Source: Pontibacter mucosus (GTDB lineage Bacteria; Bacteroidota; Bacteroidia; Cytophagales; Hymenobacteraceae). Taken from it: a DNA stretch of 64,000 nt. The notes beneath the pieces were generated by a model, which ran no database searches, was not told the DNA's origin, and saw only the letters and a program-made list of their open reading frames with translations. A program made the translations under genes and the position numbers. Position 1 is the stretch's first letter, and every line of letters begins with the position of its first letter. Location: NCBI RefSeq assembly GCF_003054055.1, contig NZ_QBKI01000008.1:1-64000 (forward strand), read 5' to 3'. Shown one piece after another: positions 33,461-45,822 of this stretch.

Positions 33461-35038
33461 CTAGTCCATGATGTCGAACTTGATGCCCTGGGCCAGTGGC
33501 ATCTCACGGCTGTAGTTGATGGTGTTCGTCTGGCGGCGCATGTAAATTCTCCAGGCGTCGGAACCGGACTCGCGGCCACCGCCCGTGTCTTTCTCCCCGC
33601 CAAAGGCACCACCAATCTCCGCACCGGACGTGCCGATATTCACGTTGGCAATGCCGCAGTCGGAACCCCAGTGGCTCAGGAAAGCCTCTGTCTCCAGCAG
33701 GTTGGTAGAGAAAATGGAGGATGACAGGCCCTGCTTCACGCCGTTCTGCAGCTCGATGGCGTTCTCCACGTCGCCGCTATACTTTATCAGGTACAGAATT
33801 GGTGCAAATGTCTCTTCCTGCACCAGCTCGTAGTGGTTTTCTGCCTCTACAATGGCCGGCTTCACATAAGTGCCCGTCTCGTAGCCACTGCCGTTGAGTA
33901 TTTCGCCGCCTATCAGCAGCTTGCCTCCCTCCTGCTGTACTTTCTCCAGGGCAGCGGTAAAGGCATCCACCGCAGTCTTGTCAATCAGCGGCCCCACCAG
34001 CGTGGTGCTGTCCAGTGGATGGCCGATGGGCAGGTTGGCGTATACTTTCAGCAGGCGCTCTTTCAGCTGCTCATACACGTTCTCGTTCACAATAATGCGG
34101 CGCGTGGACGTGCAGCGCTGGCCGCAGGTACCCACCGCACCAAATACAATCGCCCGCAGCGCCATTTCCAGGTCCGCGTGCTCTGTCACGATGATGGCGT
34201 TGTTGCCACCCAGCTCCAGCAGCGATTTGCCCAGGCGGGCGCCCACTGCCTCGCCTACTTTCTTGCCCATGCGCGTAGAGCCCGTGGCCGATACCAGTGG
34301 CACCCGCGTGTCGTGGCTCATCAGGCTGCCAATCTCCGCATCCCCGATTATCAGGTTAAATATACCTTCCGGCAACTCATTTTCGGCCAGCACCTCCCGT
34401 ATGATATGCTGACAGGCAATGGCTGCCAGCGGGGTTTTCTCAGACGGCTTCCATACTACCACGTCGCCGCAAACGGCGGCCAGCATGGCGTTCCAGCTCC
34501 AAACCGCCACCGGGAAGTTGAAGGCCGAAATTACGCCCACCACGCCCAGCGGGTGGTACTGCTCGTACATGCGGTGCTGCGGGCGCTCAGAGTGCATGGT
34601 ATAGCCGTGCAGCTGGCGCGACAAGCCGACAGCGAAGTCGCAGATGTCGATCATCTCCTGCACCTCGCCAAGGCCTTCCTGTAGGATTTTGCCCATTTCG
34701 TAGCTTACCAGCTTGCCCAGGGCCTCTTTGTGCTGGCGCAGCTTCTCCCCTATCTGGCGTACAATCTCGCCGCGCTTGGGGGCCGGCACCTTGCGCCATA
34801 CCTTAAAAGCCTCCTGGGCGGTTTTAATCACGTGGTCGTAATCCTCGGCAGTGGCCATGTTTACCGAGGCAATGGTATTGCCATCGGCCGGGGAATTGAT
34901 GGTGCGCGTGGTACGCCCTTCGTGTCCGCCCCAGGCAAGGCCGGTGCTGTAAGCAGGGTTCACTTCTTTTATACCAAGCTGGTGCAGTACATCCGATACT
35001 TCTTTTACCAGCGGGGCTGCGTCTATGGTTTGCTTCAT
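33461..35038 (-). CDS. amaB: ALDH7-family aldehyde dehydrogenase (aminoadipate semialdehyde type)
   Basis: A 525-residue NAD-dependent aldehyde dehydrogenase of the antiquitin/AmaB branch, which oxidises alpha-aminoadipate semialdehyde (in equilibrium with piperideine-6-carboxylate) in lysine breakdown. Features are AFNFPVAVWSWNAMLAAVCG, SATGSTRMGKKVGEAVGARL, the catalytic Glu in SLLELGGNNAI, the nucleophile Cys in GAVGTCGQRCTSTRR, and GGAFGGEKDTGGGRESGSDA near the end. The ATG at 35038 (MKQTIDAAPLV) is preferred to one 23 codons upstream, which would add a basic peptide unlike the family. No other lysine-degradation gene is near. Terminators lie on both sides. Confidence 0.88.
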   Translation of the reverse strand: MKQTIDAAPLVKEVSDVLHQLGIKEVNPAYSTGLAWGGHEGRTTRTINSPADGNTIASVNMATAEDYDHVIKTAQEAFKVWRKVPAPKRGEIVRQIGEKLRQHKEALGKLVSYEMGKILQEGLGEVQEMIDICDFAVGLSRQLHGYTMHSERPQHRMYEQYHPLGVVGVISAFNFPVAVWSWNAMLAAVCGDVVVWKPSEKTPLAAIACQHIIREVLAENELPEGIFNLIIGDAEIGSLMSHDTRVPLVSATGSTRMGKKVGEAVGARLGKSLLELGGNNAIIVTEHADLEMALRAIVFGAVGTCGQRCTSTRRIIVNENVYEQLKERLLKVYANLPIGHPLDSTTLVGPLIDKTAVDAFTAALEKVQQEGGKLLIGGEILNGSGYETGTYVKPAIVEAENHYELVQEETFAPILYLIKYSGDVENAIELQNGVKQGLSSSIFSTNLLETEAFLSHWGSDCGIANVNIGTSGAEIGGAFGGEKDTGGGRESGSDAWRIYMRRQTNTINYSREMPLAQGIKFDIMD

Positions 35039-35094
35039 GGTTTTATTCCTCTTATATCTTTTTATCAGGCTCTTATACAAAGCTAAAAAATAAA

Positions 35095-35122
35095 AAAGCT
35101 TCTGCAAGGCTGCAGAAGCTTT
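35095..35122 (-). terminator. Terminator of the HtrA-like gene
   Basis: AAAGCTTCTGCA (35095-35106) pairs with TGCAGAAGCTTT (35111-35122) around a 4-nt loop. The minus-strand tail is a long T-rich run. Confidence 0.85.
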
Positions 35123-35144
35123 CTCTTTATAGGGTTACGGTTTC

Positions 35145-36638
35145 TTAACCTTTTCCGATTGGGTAATAGGCTTTCAGGCCATCCGGGTAAACACCTTCGA
35201 TGTAAACCACGCCACCTTCAAAGTTTTTCAGGTACTTCTCTACATCGGCCGGCTCGTTCACTTCATACCGGTCGATGCGGGTGATGATAAAGCCGTCTTT
35301 CATACCCGTGTCGCTGAACTTGCTGTCGCCCACCCCTTTGATTTTGGCACCGCCGGTTATACCCAGCTTGCTCATTTCCTGTCTGCTCACCGGCTCAAAA
35401 GTGGCTCCGTCAAACGTTACAGCTTTGGCATTGCTGCGCTTCACCAGCTCGGTGCTGTTGTTCAGATTCTTCAGCGTCACATTGGTATTTCTGTTCTTGC
35501 CGTCACGCAGATAGGAGATCTTCACCTTGTCGCCAGGGCGGTAGCGGGCTATCTGCTCCAGCAACTGCGACGACTTGGCCACCTTCACATCGTTTACGGC
35601 GGTAATCACGTCTCCAGCCTTCAGACCGGCCTCTTCGGCGCCACTGCTTGCCTGTACTTCCGCAATGTATACTCCGTCCAGTGTTTTAAGGCCTTTTTCT
35701 TTGGCAAACGTCGCGTCAATTTCCTGGATAGAGGCACCCAGCAAGGCTCGCTGTACTTCGCCATACTTCAGCAGGTCGTCTACCACCTTGCTTACAATAG
35801 AGGAAGGCACGGCAAAAGAATAACCGGCAAAAGAACCTGTTTGGGAAGCAATGGCGGTGTTGATGCCTACCAGATCACCATTCAGGTTTACCAGCGCGCC
35901 ACCCGAGTTACCCGGGTTCACGGCGGCATCCGTTTGGATAAACGACTCGATGCTCATGTCGCGGTTGGCGCTGGTGCGCAGGATGTTGATGTTACGGCCT
36001 TTGGCGCTCACGATACCGGCCGTTACGGTCGAGGTCAGGTTCATGGGGTTACCCACGGCCAGCACCCACTCGCCTACCTGCAGTTCATCGGAGTTACCGT
36101 AGCGGATGGTGGGCAGGTTATCTGCGTTAATTTTCAGCAGGGCAATATCGGTGGTCGGGTCGGCTCCTACCAGGGTGGCCTCAAACTTACGCTTGTCATC
36201 CATCACCACCTCAATCTTGTCGGCTCTGTCGATAACGTGGTTGTTGGTAACGATGTAGCCGTTAGAGGCGACAATCACGCCGGAGCCGGAGCCAATCTGC
36301 GGGCTGCGCGGCACGCTTCTGCCAAAGCCGTCACCAAAGAACTCGCGCAGGAAGGGGTCCATTGGGCTGCTGTAACGCTCGGAGGAGCGCACGCTATACT
36401 CCGTCATCACGTGCACCACGGCAGGCGTGGACACCTGCGCTGCCTTTATAAAATTCAGCCCTTCGGGCACTATCACATTGCTGCTGCGCATGTCGCTGGT
36501 ATAGCGAACGGTGGGATACTGTTGCTGATCGGTCTGTACTACTTTGTCGTCTTCCAACAGTTTGTAGCTGCCAACAGCTACACCGCCGCCTAACACGGCC
36601 GAAAGCGCAACGCCAAGTATAAACTGTTTCGTCTTCAT
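35145..36638 (-). CDS. HtrA/Do-family serine protease with two PDZ domains
   Basis: A 497-residue periplasmic protease/chaperone. An N-terminal hydrophobic segment (FILGVALSAVLGGGVAVGSY) anchors or exports it. The trypsin-like domain has His in IVTNNHVIDRAD, Asp in DPTTDIALLKI and the nucleophile Ser in NPGNSGGALVNLNGDLVGIN. The first PDZ (about 310-400) contains VYIAEVQASSGAEEAGLKAG; the second begins near residue 405 and has FIITRIDRYEVNEPADVEKY. This is the DegP/DegQ arrangement for quality control of misfolded envelope proteins. It is next to an Hsp20 gene, each with its own terminator. Confidence 0.94.
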   Translation of the reverse strand: MKTKQFILGVALSAVLGGGVAVGSYKLLEDDKVVQTDQQQYPTVRYTSDMRSSNVIVPEGLNFIKAAQVSTPAVVHVMTEYSVRSSERYSSPMDPFLREFFGDGFGRSVPRSPQIGSGSGVIVASNGYIVTNNHVIDRADKIEVVMDDKRKFEATLVGADPTTDIALLKINADNLPTIRYGNSDELQVGEWVLAVGNPMNLTSTVTAGIVSAKGRNINILRTSANRDMSIESFIQTDAAVNPGNSGGALVNLNGDLVGINTAIASQTGSFAGYSFAVPSSIVSKVVDDLLKYGEVQRALLGASIQEIDATFAKEKGLKTLDGVYIAEVQASSGAEEAGLKAGDVITAVNDVKVAKSSQLLEQIARYRPGDKVKISYLRDGKNRNTNVTLKNLNNSTELVKRSNAKAVTFDGATFEPVSRQEMSKLGITGGAKIKGVGDSKFSDTGMKDGFIITRIDRYEVNEPADVEKYLKNFEGGVVYIEGVYPDGLKAYYPIGKG

Positions 36639-36770
36639 ATGTTGATTTTAAAACTTTACTATATATAAATTCTTTAATGGTATGCCTGCTGAAATGCTAA
36701 CGCCCTACTTGTATACGATAGTATACCCACTACGCGCCAGCCATTTTCACTATACTCCTAACAAACAAAA

Positions 36771-36795
36771 AAGAGGCCAAAATTGCTGGCCTCTT
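36771..36795 (-). terminator. Hsp20 gene terminator
   Basis: AAGAGGCCA (36771-36779) pairs with TGGCCTCTT (36787-36795) around a 7-nt loop. The minus-strand tail is T-rich (TTTTGTTTGTT). Confidence 0.75.
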
Positions 36796-36817
36796 TGTTA
36801 CGCTTATGTTAAGAAGT

Positions 36818-37318
36818 TTATTTAGCGGTGCCGTTTTCTGCGATGGCTTTCTCCTTTTTCTCGGCTTTCACCTCTTTGGTAGCGCCGGCTGCGATAGAAA
36901 TCTGACGCTTCTTCGTCTTCTTCTCATCTTTCGGAACATCCACCAGTAGGATGCCATCGCGGAACTCGGCGGTGATCTTATCGGGGTTTACGTTGTCGGG
37001 CAGGAAGAAACTTCTGCTGAAAGAGCCGTACTGTGTCTCCATCATATGGAAACGGCGGCCTTCCTCCTTCTTCTCCAGTTTGCGCTCTCCGGTAATAGTC
37101 AGCTTGCCCTCCTGGAAATCAATCGTAATATCCTCCTTCTTCACGCCTGGCAACGCTACCTCAATCTCATAACCGCGCTCTGTCTCGCAGGCATCCACGT
37201 GTGGCGTAAAACCAGAGAACGTTCTGGAGTTTACGGTGTCGTTAAAGAACCTGTCCAGCATTGCGCTGAAAGTTGATGGCATGCTCTCCTGCATGCTGTT
37301 ATACCTTGTCAGTGCCAT
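36818..37318 (-). CDS. Hsp20/alpha-crystallin small heat shock protein
   Basis: A 166-residue ATP-independent holdase chaperone. The alpha-crystallin domain runs from about residue 42 (HVDACETERGYEIEVALPGV) through DITIDFQEGKLTITGERKLE to ITAEFRDGILLVDVPKDEKK. A C-terminal IxI motif (ISI in KKRQISIAAG) for oligomer contacts is present, followed by a Lys/Ala-rich tail. It stands alone between htrA and a DUF2490-like gene; heat or envelope stress control is likely, but no operator was identified. Confidence 0.95.
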   Translation of the reverse strand: MALTRYNSMQESMPSTFSAMLDRFFNDTVNSRTFSGFTPHVDACETERGYEIEVALPGVKKEDITIDFQEGKLTITGERKLEKKEEGRRFHMMETQYGSFSRSFFLPDNVNPDKITAEFRDGILLVDVPKDEKKTKKRQISIAAGATKEVKAEKKEKAIAENGTAK

Positions 37319-37468
37319 AATATACCTCCTTTTTTAAGCTTCCTTATTTTCACTTACACTACAGTAAAATGTGTGCCAACAGAATATTCCTGTTGAAAAG
37401 AGAAATAATGTCATTCATGAAGTATAAAAAGGCTTTTTTTACTGACGATTTTTCAGTTAAAGAGCTGA

Positions 37469-38263
37469 TTAGTAAGTAATACTGGCAGTTTCGGGGGTGC
37501 GGTTGATCGTGTACTTTAGCTCCAGGCCCACCACTGGTGTAATGCGGTTGCGCTTGGTGGTATAGCCATCCTCCTGCAGTTGCCCCTGCTCGTTATACAC
37601 CGGCGGCACCAGCACATAATAGTAATCTGTTTGCCGCATAAAGTATGGATTCACGCGCAGCTTCTCCGTCACCTCATAGTTCAGGCTCAGGCGCAGGCGG
37701 GTGCGGTCGATGGTGCGTTCCTGGATGCGGCCTTCATACGCTTTGCCTAGGTTGGAGCGCAGCATGGCCTCGTAGTTTATACTTGGAGTGATGAACTTAC
37801 TGCCCAGCGGCAGGCGCTTGCCCAATTCGGCTGACAACCGGAAGCGCCCGAAGCTGTCATAATCCTCCTGGTCGACATACTCGAAAAGCAATTGCTTGTT
37901 AAAGTATAAACCCTTTACCTGACCGTTGTGGCGCAGAAACAGCGTATAAAACAGCGTCTTGGGGTAATCCTCAGCGGCATAGCGTAGTATGGCGCCGCCG
38001 CGCCAGTGGTCAGACAGCATGTGCTCGTAGCCCAGGCTCAGCTCCACCCTTTCAAAATTGCTCCCTATCCCCGATTCCCTCAGGTCGTTGAAGCGGCTGT
38101 CGGTGTTGATGCGGTAGCCGTTCCGCAGGAACAGCAGCCCCTCCTCGCCCACGCCGTAACTTACCTGCAGTTCCGGCCAGATGGTGGTAGGGGCATTTAC
38201 CTTGCTCTGCGCCTGCACGATTGCCGGCAACAGCACCAGAAGTATAAAGTATAATTTTCTCAT
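37469..38263 (-). CDS. DUF2490-like exported beta-barrel protein
   Basis: A 264-residue secreted protein with a signal peptide (MRKLYFILLVLLPAIVQAQS). The mature part has the DUF2490-type pattern of aromatic strands (LFYTLFLRHNGQVKGLYF, FGRFRLSAELGKRLP, LRLSLNYEVTEKLRVNPYFM) and a terminal strand (TPVVGLELKYTINR), suggesting an outer-membrane barrel. Function unknown. It starts 19 bp after the M20 amidohydrolase stop and may share its transcript. Confidence 0.72.
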   Translation of the reverse strand: MRKLYFILLVLLPAIVQAQSKVNAPTTIWPELQVSYGVGEEGLLFLRNGYRINTDSRFNDLRESGIGSNFERVELSLGYEHMLSDHWRGGAILRYAAEDYPKTLFYTLFLRHNGQVKGLYFNKQLLFEYVDQEDYDSFGRFRLSAELGKRLPLGSKFITPSINYEAMLRSNLGKAYEGRIQERTIDRTRLRLSLNYEVTEKLRVNPYFMRQTDYYYVLVPPVYNEQGQLQEDGYTTKRNRITPVVGLELKYTINRTPETASITY

Positions 38264-38282
38264 ACGTGTCGCGTTTTGTGGT

Positions 38283-39473
38283 TCATCCCTCCAGCTCCTG
38301 CAGCGCTATCCAGGCCATCAGGCCTATACCTGTTTCCAGGGCCGTTTCATCAATATCAAACGTTGGGGTGTGCACGCCGGAGGTGATATCGCGAGCCTCG
38401 TTTCGGGTGCCCAGACGGTAGAAGCAAGCCGGCACCTGCTGGGTATAATAGGCAAAGTCCTCGGCGCCCATCCACAGGTCCAGGTCCACTACGTTCTCGG
38501 CGCCCAAGTATACTTCCGCGGCTTTGCGGGCTATGCCGGTTACAGTCGGGTCGTTTTGCAGGAAGGGGTAGCCAAACTTAATGTCGATGTCGCAGCTGCC
38601 GCCCATACTTTCGCAGAGGCTCTCGGCCAGCTTCCTGATTTTCTGGTGCGCCTCTTTGCGCCATACTTCGTTCATGGTCCGGAAAGTGCCTTCTATTTTC
38701 ACCTCGTTGGGGATAACGTTGGTGGCACCCTTGGCCTCTATCTTTCCAAACGAGAGCACCGTCGGCACCTTCGGGCTGGCGTGGCGGCTCACAATCTGCT
38801 GCAGCGCCACTAGCAGGTGGGCCGAGATAAGCACCGGATCAACGTTCATCTCAGGCAGCGCGGCGTGGCCGCCTTTTCCCTTCACCGTGATGTAGATCTC
38901 ATCAGCGCTGGCCATGTACATGCCCGACTTAAACCCCACCTTGCCGGCTGGCAGCAGCGGGAACACGTGCTGGCCCACTATACTTTCCGGGGCAGGGTTT
39001 TGCAGCACGCCTTCTTTAATCATGATAGAAGCACCACCTGGAAATTTCTCCTCGCCCGGCTGGAACACCAGCTTCACAGTTCCCTCAAACTCCCCGCGCA
39101 GTTCCTGCAGGATGCGTGCCGTGCCCAGCACCGAGGCGGTGTGCACATCGTGGCCGCAGGCATGCATCACGCCTTCGTTCTTTGATTTATACGCCACCTC
39201 GTTTGCCTCCAGAATGGGCAAGGCATCCATGTCCGCGCGCAGGGCAATCGTTTTCTTCTCCGGGTTCCGGCCTTTTATCAGGGCCACCAGGCCTGTGTTC
39301 GCCATACTTTCCGCCTCGATGCCATACTGCCCCAGCACCTGCTTTACATAGGCGGCTGTGTTATACTCCTCAAACGAGAGCTCAGGGTTGGCGTGGATGT
39401 GGCGGCGCACCTGCACCGTGTCGGGTGCGTAGGCCTTGGCAAGTGCTTTAATTCTATCTAGGGTAGTGGACAT
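38283..39473 (-). CDS. M20-family N-acyl amino acid amidohydrolase
   Basis: A 396-residue metallopeptidase of the amidohydrolase/hippurate hydrolase group. Metal-site motifs are ALRADMDALPI, MHACGHDVHTASVLGTA and VFQPGEEKFPGGASIM; the dimerisation domain is around ITVKGKGGHAALPEMNVDPV. VDLDLWMGAEDFAYY is also typical. Such enzymes cleave acyl groups from amino acids, or act as IAA-amino acid hydrolases. The ATG at 39473 (MSTTLDRIKALAKAYA) is preferred to one 17 codons upstream. It lies after a terminator and before the DUF2490-like gene. Confidence 0.9.
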   Translation of the reverse strand: MSTTLDRIKALAKAYAPDTVQVRRHIHANPELSFEEYNTAAYVKQVLGQYGIEAESMANTGLVALIKGRNPEKKTIALRADMDALPILEANEVAYKSKNEGVMHACGHDVHTASVLGTARILQELRGEFEGTVKLVFQPGEEKFPGGASIMIKEGVLQNPAPESIVGQHVFPLLPAGKVGFKSGMYMASADEIYITVKGKGGHAALPEMNVDPVLISAHLLVALQQIVSRHASPKVPTVLSFGKIEAKGATNVIPNEVKIEGTFRTMNEVWRKEAHQKIRKLAESLCESMGGSCDIDIKFGYPFLQNDPTVTGIARKAAEVYLGAENVVDLDLWMGAEDFAYYTQQVPACFYRLGTRNEARDITSGVHTPTFDIDETALETGIGLMAWIALQELEG

Positions 39474-39569
39474 AATTCTAATCAAAATACCGGCTGCTTT
39501 ATACTTTGCACCGGGGCTTATCAACTGTAAAACAAGGTAGCAATTTTATACTTTCCGGCATCAACAAAA

Positions 39570-39599
39570 AAGCGTTGCAGCTACTTCGCCACAACGCTT
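39570..39599 (-). terminator. Terminator of the deoC-SPOR operon
   Basis: AAGCGTTG (39570-39577) pairs with CAACGCTT (39592-39599) with a 14-nt loop. A run of A on the left becomes a T-run on the minus strand. Confidence 0.65.
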
Positions 39600-39622
39600 C
39601 TACGGCTTTCTGCGCCTATACT

Positions 39623-40138
39623 TTAATTCTTCCGGATGTTTATCTTATCCGGCACAATTTGCGCGTTCGGGATCAGGTCGGAGATTTTGTTCAGCACCTG
39701 CTGCGCCTCCACCCGGTTAAAGAAGTCGCCCACCATCAGGCGGAAGTTCGGCTGCTGGTAAGTGAGGTAATCCTGTACATCAGGCACCCTGGTGATGATG
39801 GCCTTGCGCAGGTCCATCACGGTTTGGCGCTGCGAACCGTTATAGGCCAGAATGCGGTAGCCCTGAGCATACTTGATGTTCTTGTTCACGCTGGCCACCG
39901 TATCCATCAGCACGGCCACCTGCTCGTTGTTGTGGAGCGTTGGCTCTACGCGCGCCAGCGGGGCATTCTCTGCCGTTTCATACCTTGGGCGGTACTGGCT
40001 CAGGTCGTCGAGCACCTTTTCGGACTTACCTGTTCCTACTCTTGCCTCGCTGCCCACACGGCCAGTGCCTTTAGAAGGTGCACATGCGGTTACTACTGCC
40101 AGCAGCAAGACCAGCGAAAAACTCAGAAATCTATTCAT
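39623..40138 (-). CDS. SPOR-domain lipoprotein
   Basis: A 171-residue lipoprotein (lipobox VVTAC, Cys near residue 19). The C-terminal half is a SPOR-like domain (about 95-165: RILAYNGSQRQTVMDLRKAI, then NFRLMVGDFFNRVEAQQVLN), a fold that binds denuded peptidoglycan strands at division sites. The spacer is Arg/Glu-rich. It overlaps the end of deoC by 8 bp, so it is translated from the same mRNA, an odd pairing between sugar phosphate metabolism and the cell wall. Confidence 0.82.
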   Translation of the reverse strand: MNRFLSFSLVLLLAVVTACAPSKGTGRVGSEARVGTGKSEKVLDDLSQYRPRYETAENAPLARVEPTLHNNEQVAVLMDTVASVNKNIKYAQGYRILAYNGSQRQTVMDLRKAIITRVPDVQDYLTYQQPNFRLMVGDFFNRVEAQQVLNKISDLIPNAQIVPDKINIRKN

Positions 40139-40793
40139 GGGAAACTATTTGTATACTGGCCGAGCAACCCAACCTGTCGGCGCCGGCTTTAATTAATGCC
40201 TCTGCTTCGGCGGTGGTTCTGATGCCGCCGGAGGCTTTGATCTTCATTTTGCTGGGCAGCACGCGGCGCATCAGCTTGATGTGCTCTACGGTGGCTCCTT
40301 TGGCAGCAAAGCCTGTAGAAGTTTTAACGTAGTCGGCACCGGCGCTGGTACAAATGCTGCAGGCTTTTATAATTTCCTCCTCCGTCAGCAGGGCCGTTTC
40401 GATAATCACCTTCAGCTCGGCTTCGCGCATGTGGCAGAACTTGGCCAAGTCGCTTAGCTCATTCTCCACCTCCTTATACTTACCGGACATGAAGAATGAA
40501 ACGTTCATCACCACGTCTATCTCATTGGCGCCATCTTCAATGGCTTGGTGCGTCTCTAGAAACTTCACTTTGGGGTGCTGGTAGCCCAGCGGGAAGCCAA
40601 TGACCGTGGCAACCTTTACCAAGGATCCCACGCCCAACCGCTCCTTGGCCTGCTGCACATAGCACGGCGGCACACACACAGCCGCAAAGCCGTAACTCCG
40701 GGCCTCGTCGCAGAGTTGCAGCACCTGGCTGGCCGTAGCATCAGGGTGCAGCAGCGTATGGTCTATATAAGAGGCGATGTCTTCTCCTGCCAT
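40131..40793 (-). CDS. deoC: Deoxyribose-phosphate aldolase
   Basis: A 220-residue class I aldolase that cleaves 2-deoxyribose-5-phosphate to acetaldehyde and glyceraldehyde-3-phosphate in nucleoside salvage. Motifs are YIDHTLLHPDATASQVLQLC, IGFPLGYQHPKVKFLE, NEIDVVMNVSFFMSGKY, the Schiff-base Lys in ADYVKTSTGFAAKGATVE, and KASGGIRTTAEAEALI. The ATG at 40793 (MAGEDIASYI) is chosen over one nine codons upstream, as relatives begin shortly before YIDHTLL. It is first in an operon with the SPOR gene. Confidence 0.94.
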   Translation of the reverse strand: MAGEDIASYIDHTLLHPDATASQVLQLCDEARSYGFAAVCVPPCYVQQAKERLGVGSLVKVATVIGFPLGYQHPKVKFLETHQAIEDGANEIDVVMNVSFFMSGKYKEVENELSDLAKFCHMREAELKVIIETALLTEEEIIKACSICTSAGADYVKTSTGFAAKGATVEHIKLMRRVLPSKMKIKASGGIRTTAEAEALIKAGADRLGCSASIQIVSHE

Positions 40794-40879
40794 AGTGGTT
40801 GGATAAAAGACAAAGGACATAAGATGAAAGTATACTTTCTCCTACATCCTCTATCCTATTAACAAATAAGGTATAAAAA

Positions 40880-40907
40880 GCAGCCACTACTTACTCGTAG
40901 CGGCTGC
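40880..40907 (-). terminator. secA terminator
   Basis: GCAGCC (40880-40885) pairs with GGCTGC (40902-40907), with an inner CTAC/GTAG pair (40887-40890 and 40897-40900). Runs of A on the left give T on the minus strand. It lies just past the secA stop. Confidence 0.65.
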
Positions 40908-40913
40908 CGCTCT

Positions 40914-44288
<3,375 letters not shown>

Positions 44289-44560
44289 CTGTATATGTTG
44301 TTCTTAAATGAATTTTTCTGTTCGCAATATCGCCAAAAATAGCTGTTTTTCCGATATATCTTACATCGTGCACTAAAACAATACCAGAATAAGCACGGCC
44401 TGCCTCGCCTGCCAAATTTACCGATGAAGTATAGTGCCACAGCTATTTATACTTTAAACGGCCAATAGGCTATGACATAATAGGTAACATGTGGCAGTGT
44501 GGCAGAAGTTCGTTTTGGGGTGAGTTATACTTTCGCTGGCGCAAGCGTCCGCTTGTGCCT

Positions 44561-44834
44561 TCTAATAGCTGCTGCTTCCCGCGCCCTGACACAAGCTATC
44601 CTTACTAGCCCCTGTTCATCCTCTAGTTCGCACAAACTTACTGTTGCATCTCCTACTTGGCTCCCTCCCAGGCCGGGAGGCCTCGCCTTCGGGCATCGCG
44701 CTGTGTTCCCTCCTTGCCTCGCTCGCGCTCGGCATGCCCTTGACGGGCACCGGATCTCACAAGGCGCTCTTTATACGAGGGCCCCTACCCCCACCCAAAG
44801 GCTGGGAACAGGTTCGATAGCCGCTGCCCTTGCT
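44561..44834 (-). repeat. Dispersed ~280-bp intergenic repeat, copy B (inverted)
   Basis: Read on the minus strand it shows the same landmarks as copies A and C: GCAAGGGCAGCGGCTATCG, CAGCCTTTGGGT, GCGCCTTGTGAGATCCGGTG, GCGAGGCCTCCCGGCCTGGG, GTGCGAACTAGAGGATGAAC. A TGTCATC hairpin abuts its start, as in copy C. Confidence 0.65.
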
Positions 44835-44903
44835 GTCATCTCGACCATCGGGAGAGATCTCATTAGAATTCCAAATAGATCTCTCGCGCTGCTCGAGATG
44901 ACA
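44834..44903. repeat. TGTCATC-bounded hairpin repeat, copy 2
   Basis: TGTCATCTCGA (44834-44844) and TCGAGATGACA (44893-44903) are exact inverted ends of 70 bp; a nested GAGAGATCT/AGATCTCTC pair (44852-44860, 44877-44885) extends the structure. Confidence 0.6.
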
Positions 44904-45000
44904 GAGAAAGTATGAAGTATAAATCCCCTCCTCTGGACTAGCCAAAACGCGAGTTTTGAGCTAGCGAGCGCAGCTCTTAGGGGTGGGTTTACACTTGTAG

Positions 45001-45020
45001 GGACAGGTCGCGACCTGTCC
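45001..45020. repeat. 20-bp perfect palindrome, copy 2
   Basis: GGACAGGTCGCGACCTGTCC, identical to 15827-15846; flanks are inverted relative to copy 1. Confidence 0.6.
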
Positions 45021-45191
45021 GCACGAGAACAGAAGCTATAAAACTTATACTTCAGCTAAAGCTATTACAGGCTCCCCTCCTTAGCCAAGGAGGGGCAGGG
45101 GTGGTTGGAACCGGTACTGCCGAAACGCCCTCCCCTGTTTTTAGGGGAGGGCTGGGGTGGGGTTTAACAGGGTGCTATCACGGCTAAACCA

Positions 45192-45707
45192 TCAGAAAAC
45201 CTTCTGGAACTCCACGACATCCTCCCAGCCGTCAAGAGTTCTGAGCCACTCTTTTCTCACGCCTACTTGCTGAAAACCGGCCTGCGTGAAAAGGTGGATG
45301 CTTGGCAGGTTGGTGGCGGTAACTGAGCAGTATACCTGGTGTAGCTGCAGTTTGCTTTGGCAGTAACCAAGCAACAGGTGCAGGGCTTCTTTGGCGTGGC
45401 CGTTGCCGCGGTGCTCGGCGGTTACCACAATGCCAATGCCTGCGCGTCGGTGCAGCGGGTCAAAATCATACAGGTCTATGGCGCCGATGGCCTGTTGGCC
45501 GTGGTTGCAGATAACCAGGCGCAGCTGCTTCACGGTGTAAATGTCCTGGGCAGCGTTTTCGAGGTAGGCCTCCAGCACAAACCTGGAGTATGGTGTAAGG
45601 GTGTTGCCCACGTGCCACACCGATGTGTCGTTTTCCAGCGAATACAGGAAATCCAGGTCGGTCGGCTCCAGGGCGCGGAGGTAGGTATTATCTGCTTTCA
45701 GAAACAC
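45192..45707 (-). CDS. GNAT-family acetyltransferase (SpeG/RimL-like)
   Basis: A 171-residue acetyltransferase. It opens YLRALEPTDLDFLYSLENDT, has GAIDLYDFDPLHRRAGIGIV and the acetyl-CoA loop TAEHRGNGHAKEALHLLLGY, and then VYCSVTATNLPSIHLFTQAG. This resembles spermidine/diamine acetyltransferases (SpeG) and RimL. Substrate unknown. It is a single gene between a repeat-filled gap and dapF. Confidence 0.88.
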   Translation of the reverse strand: MFLKADNTYLRALEPTDLDFLYSLENDTSVWHVGNTLTPYSRFVLEAYLENAAQDIYTVKQLRLVICNHGQQAIGAIDLYDFDPLHRRAGIGIVVTAEHRGNGHAKEALHLLLGYCQSKLQLHQVYCSVTATNLPSIHLFTQAGFQQVGVRKEWLRTLDGWEDVVEFQKVF

Positions 45708-45822
45708 GTCAACTATGCTTTATACATGCATCAAGGTATAAAAAAGAAAGACTCCCGACAATTTATACTTGCCGAAAGCCTTCTTTTATAGTTAGAACGA
45801 CGGGTTAATCCTTGGTTATGAT

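Larger units (their letters stand above)
44289..45191. other. 900-bp intergenic region built of repeats
   Basis: No gene. It contains the secA upstream region, the ~280-bp repeat copy B (44561-44834), a TGTCATC hairpin (44834-44903), the 20-bp palindrome (45001-45020) and C-rich CCCCTCCTTAGCCAAGGAGG-type hairpins (45060-45170). The order is the mirror image of that at 15.7-16.2 kb. Confidence 0.6.
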
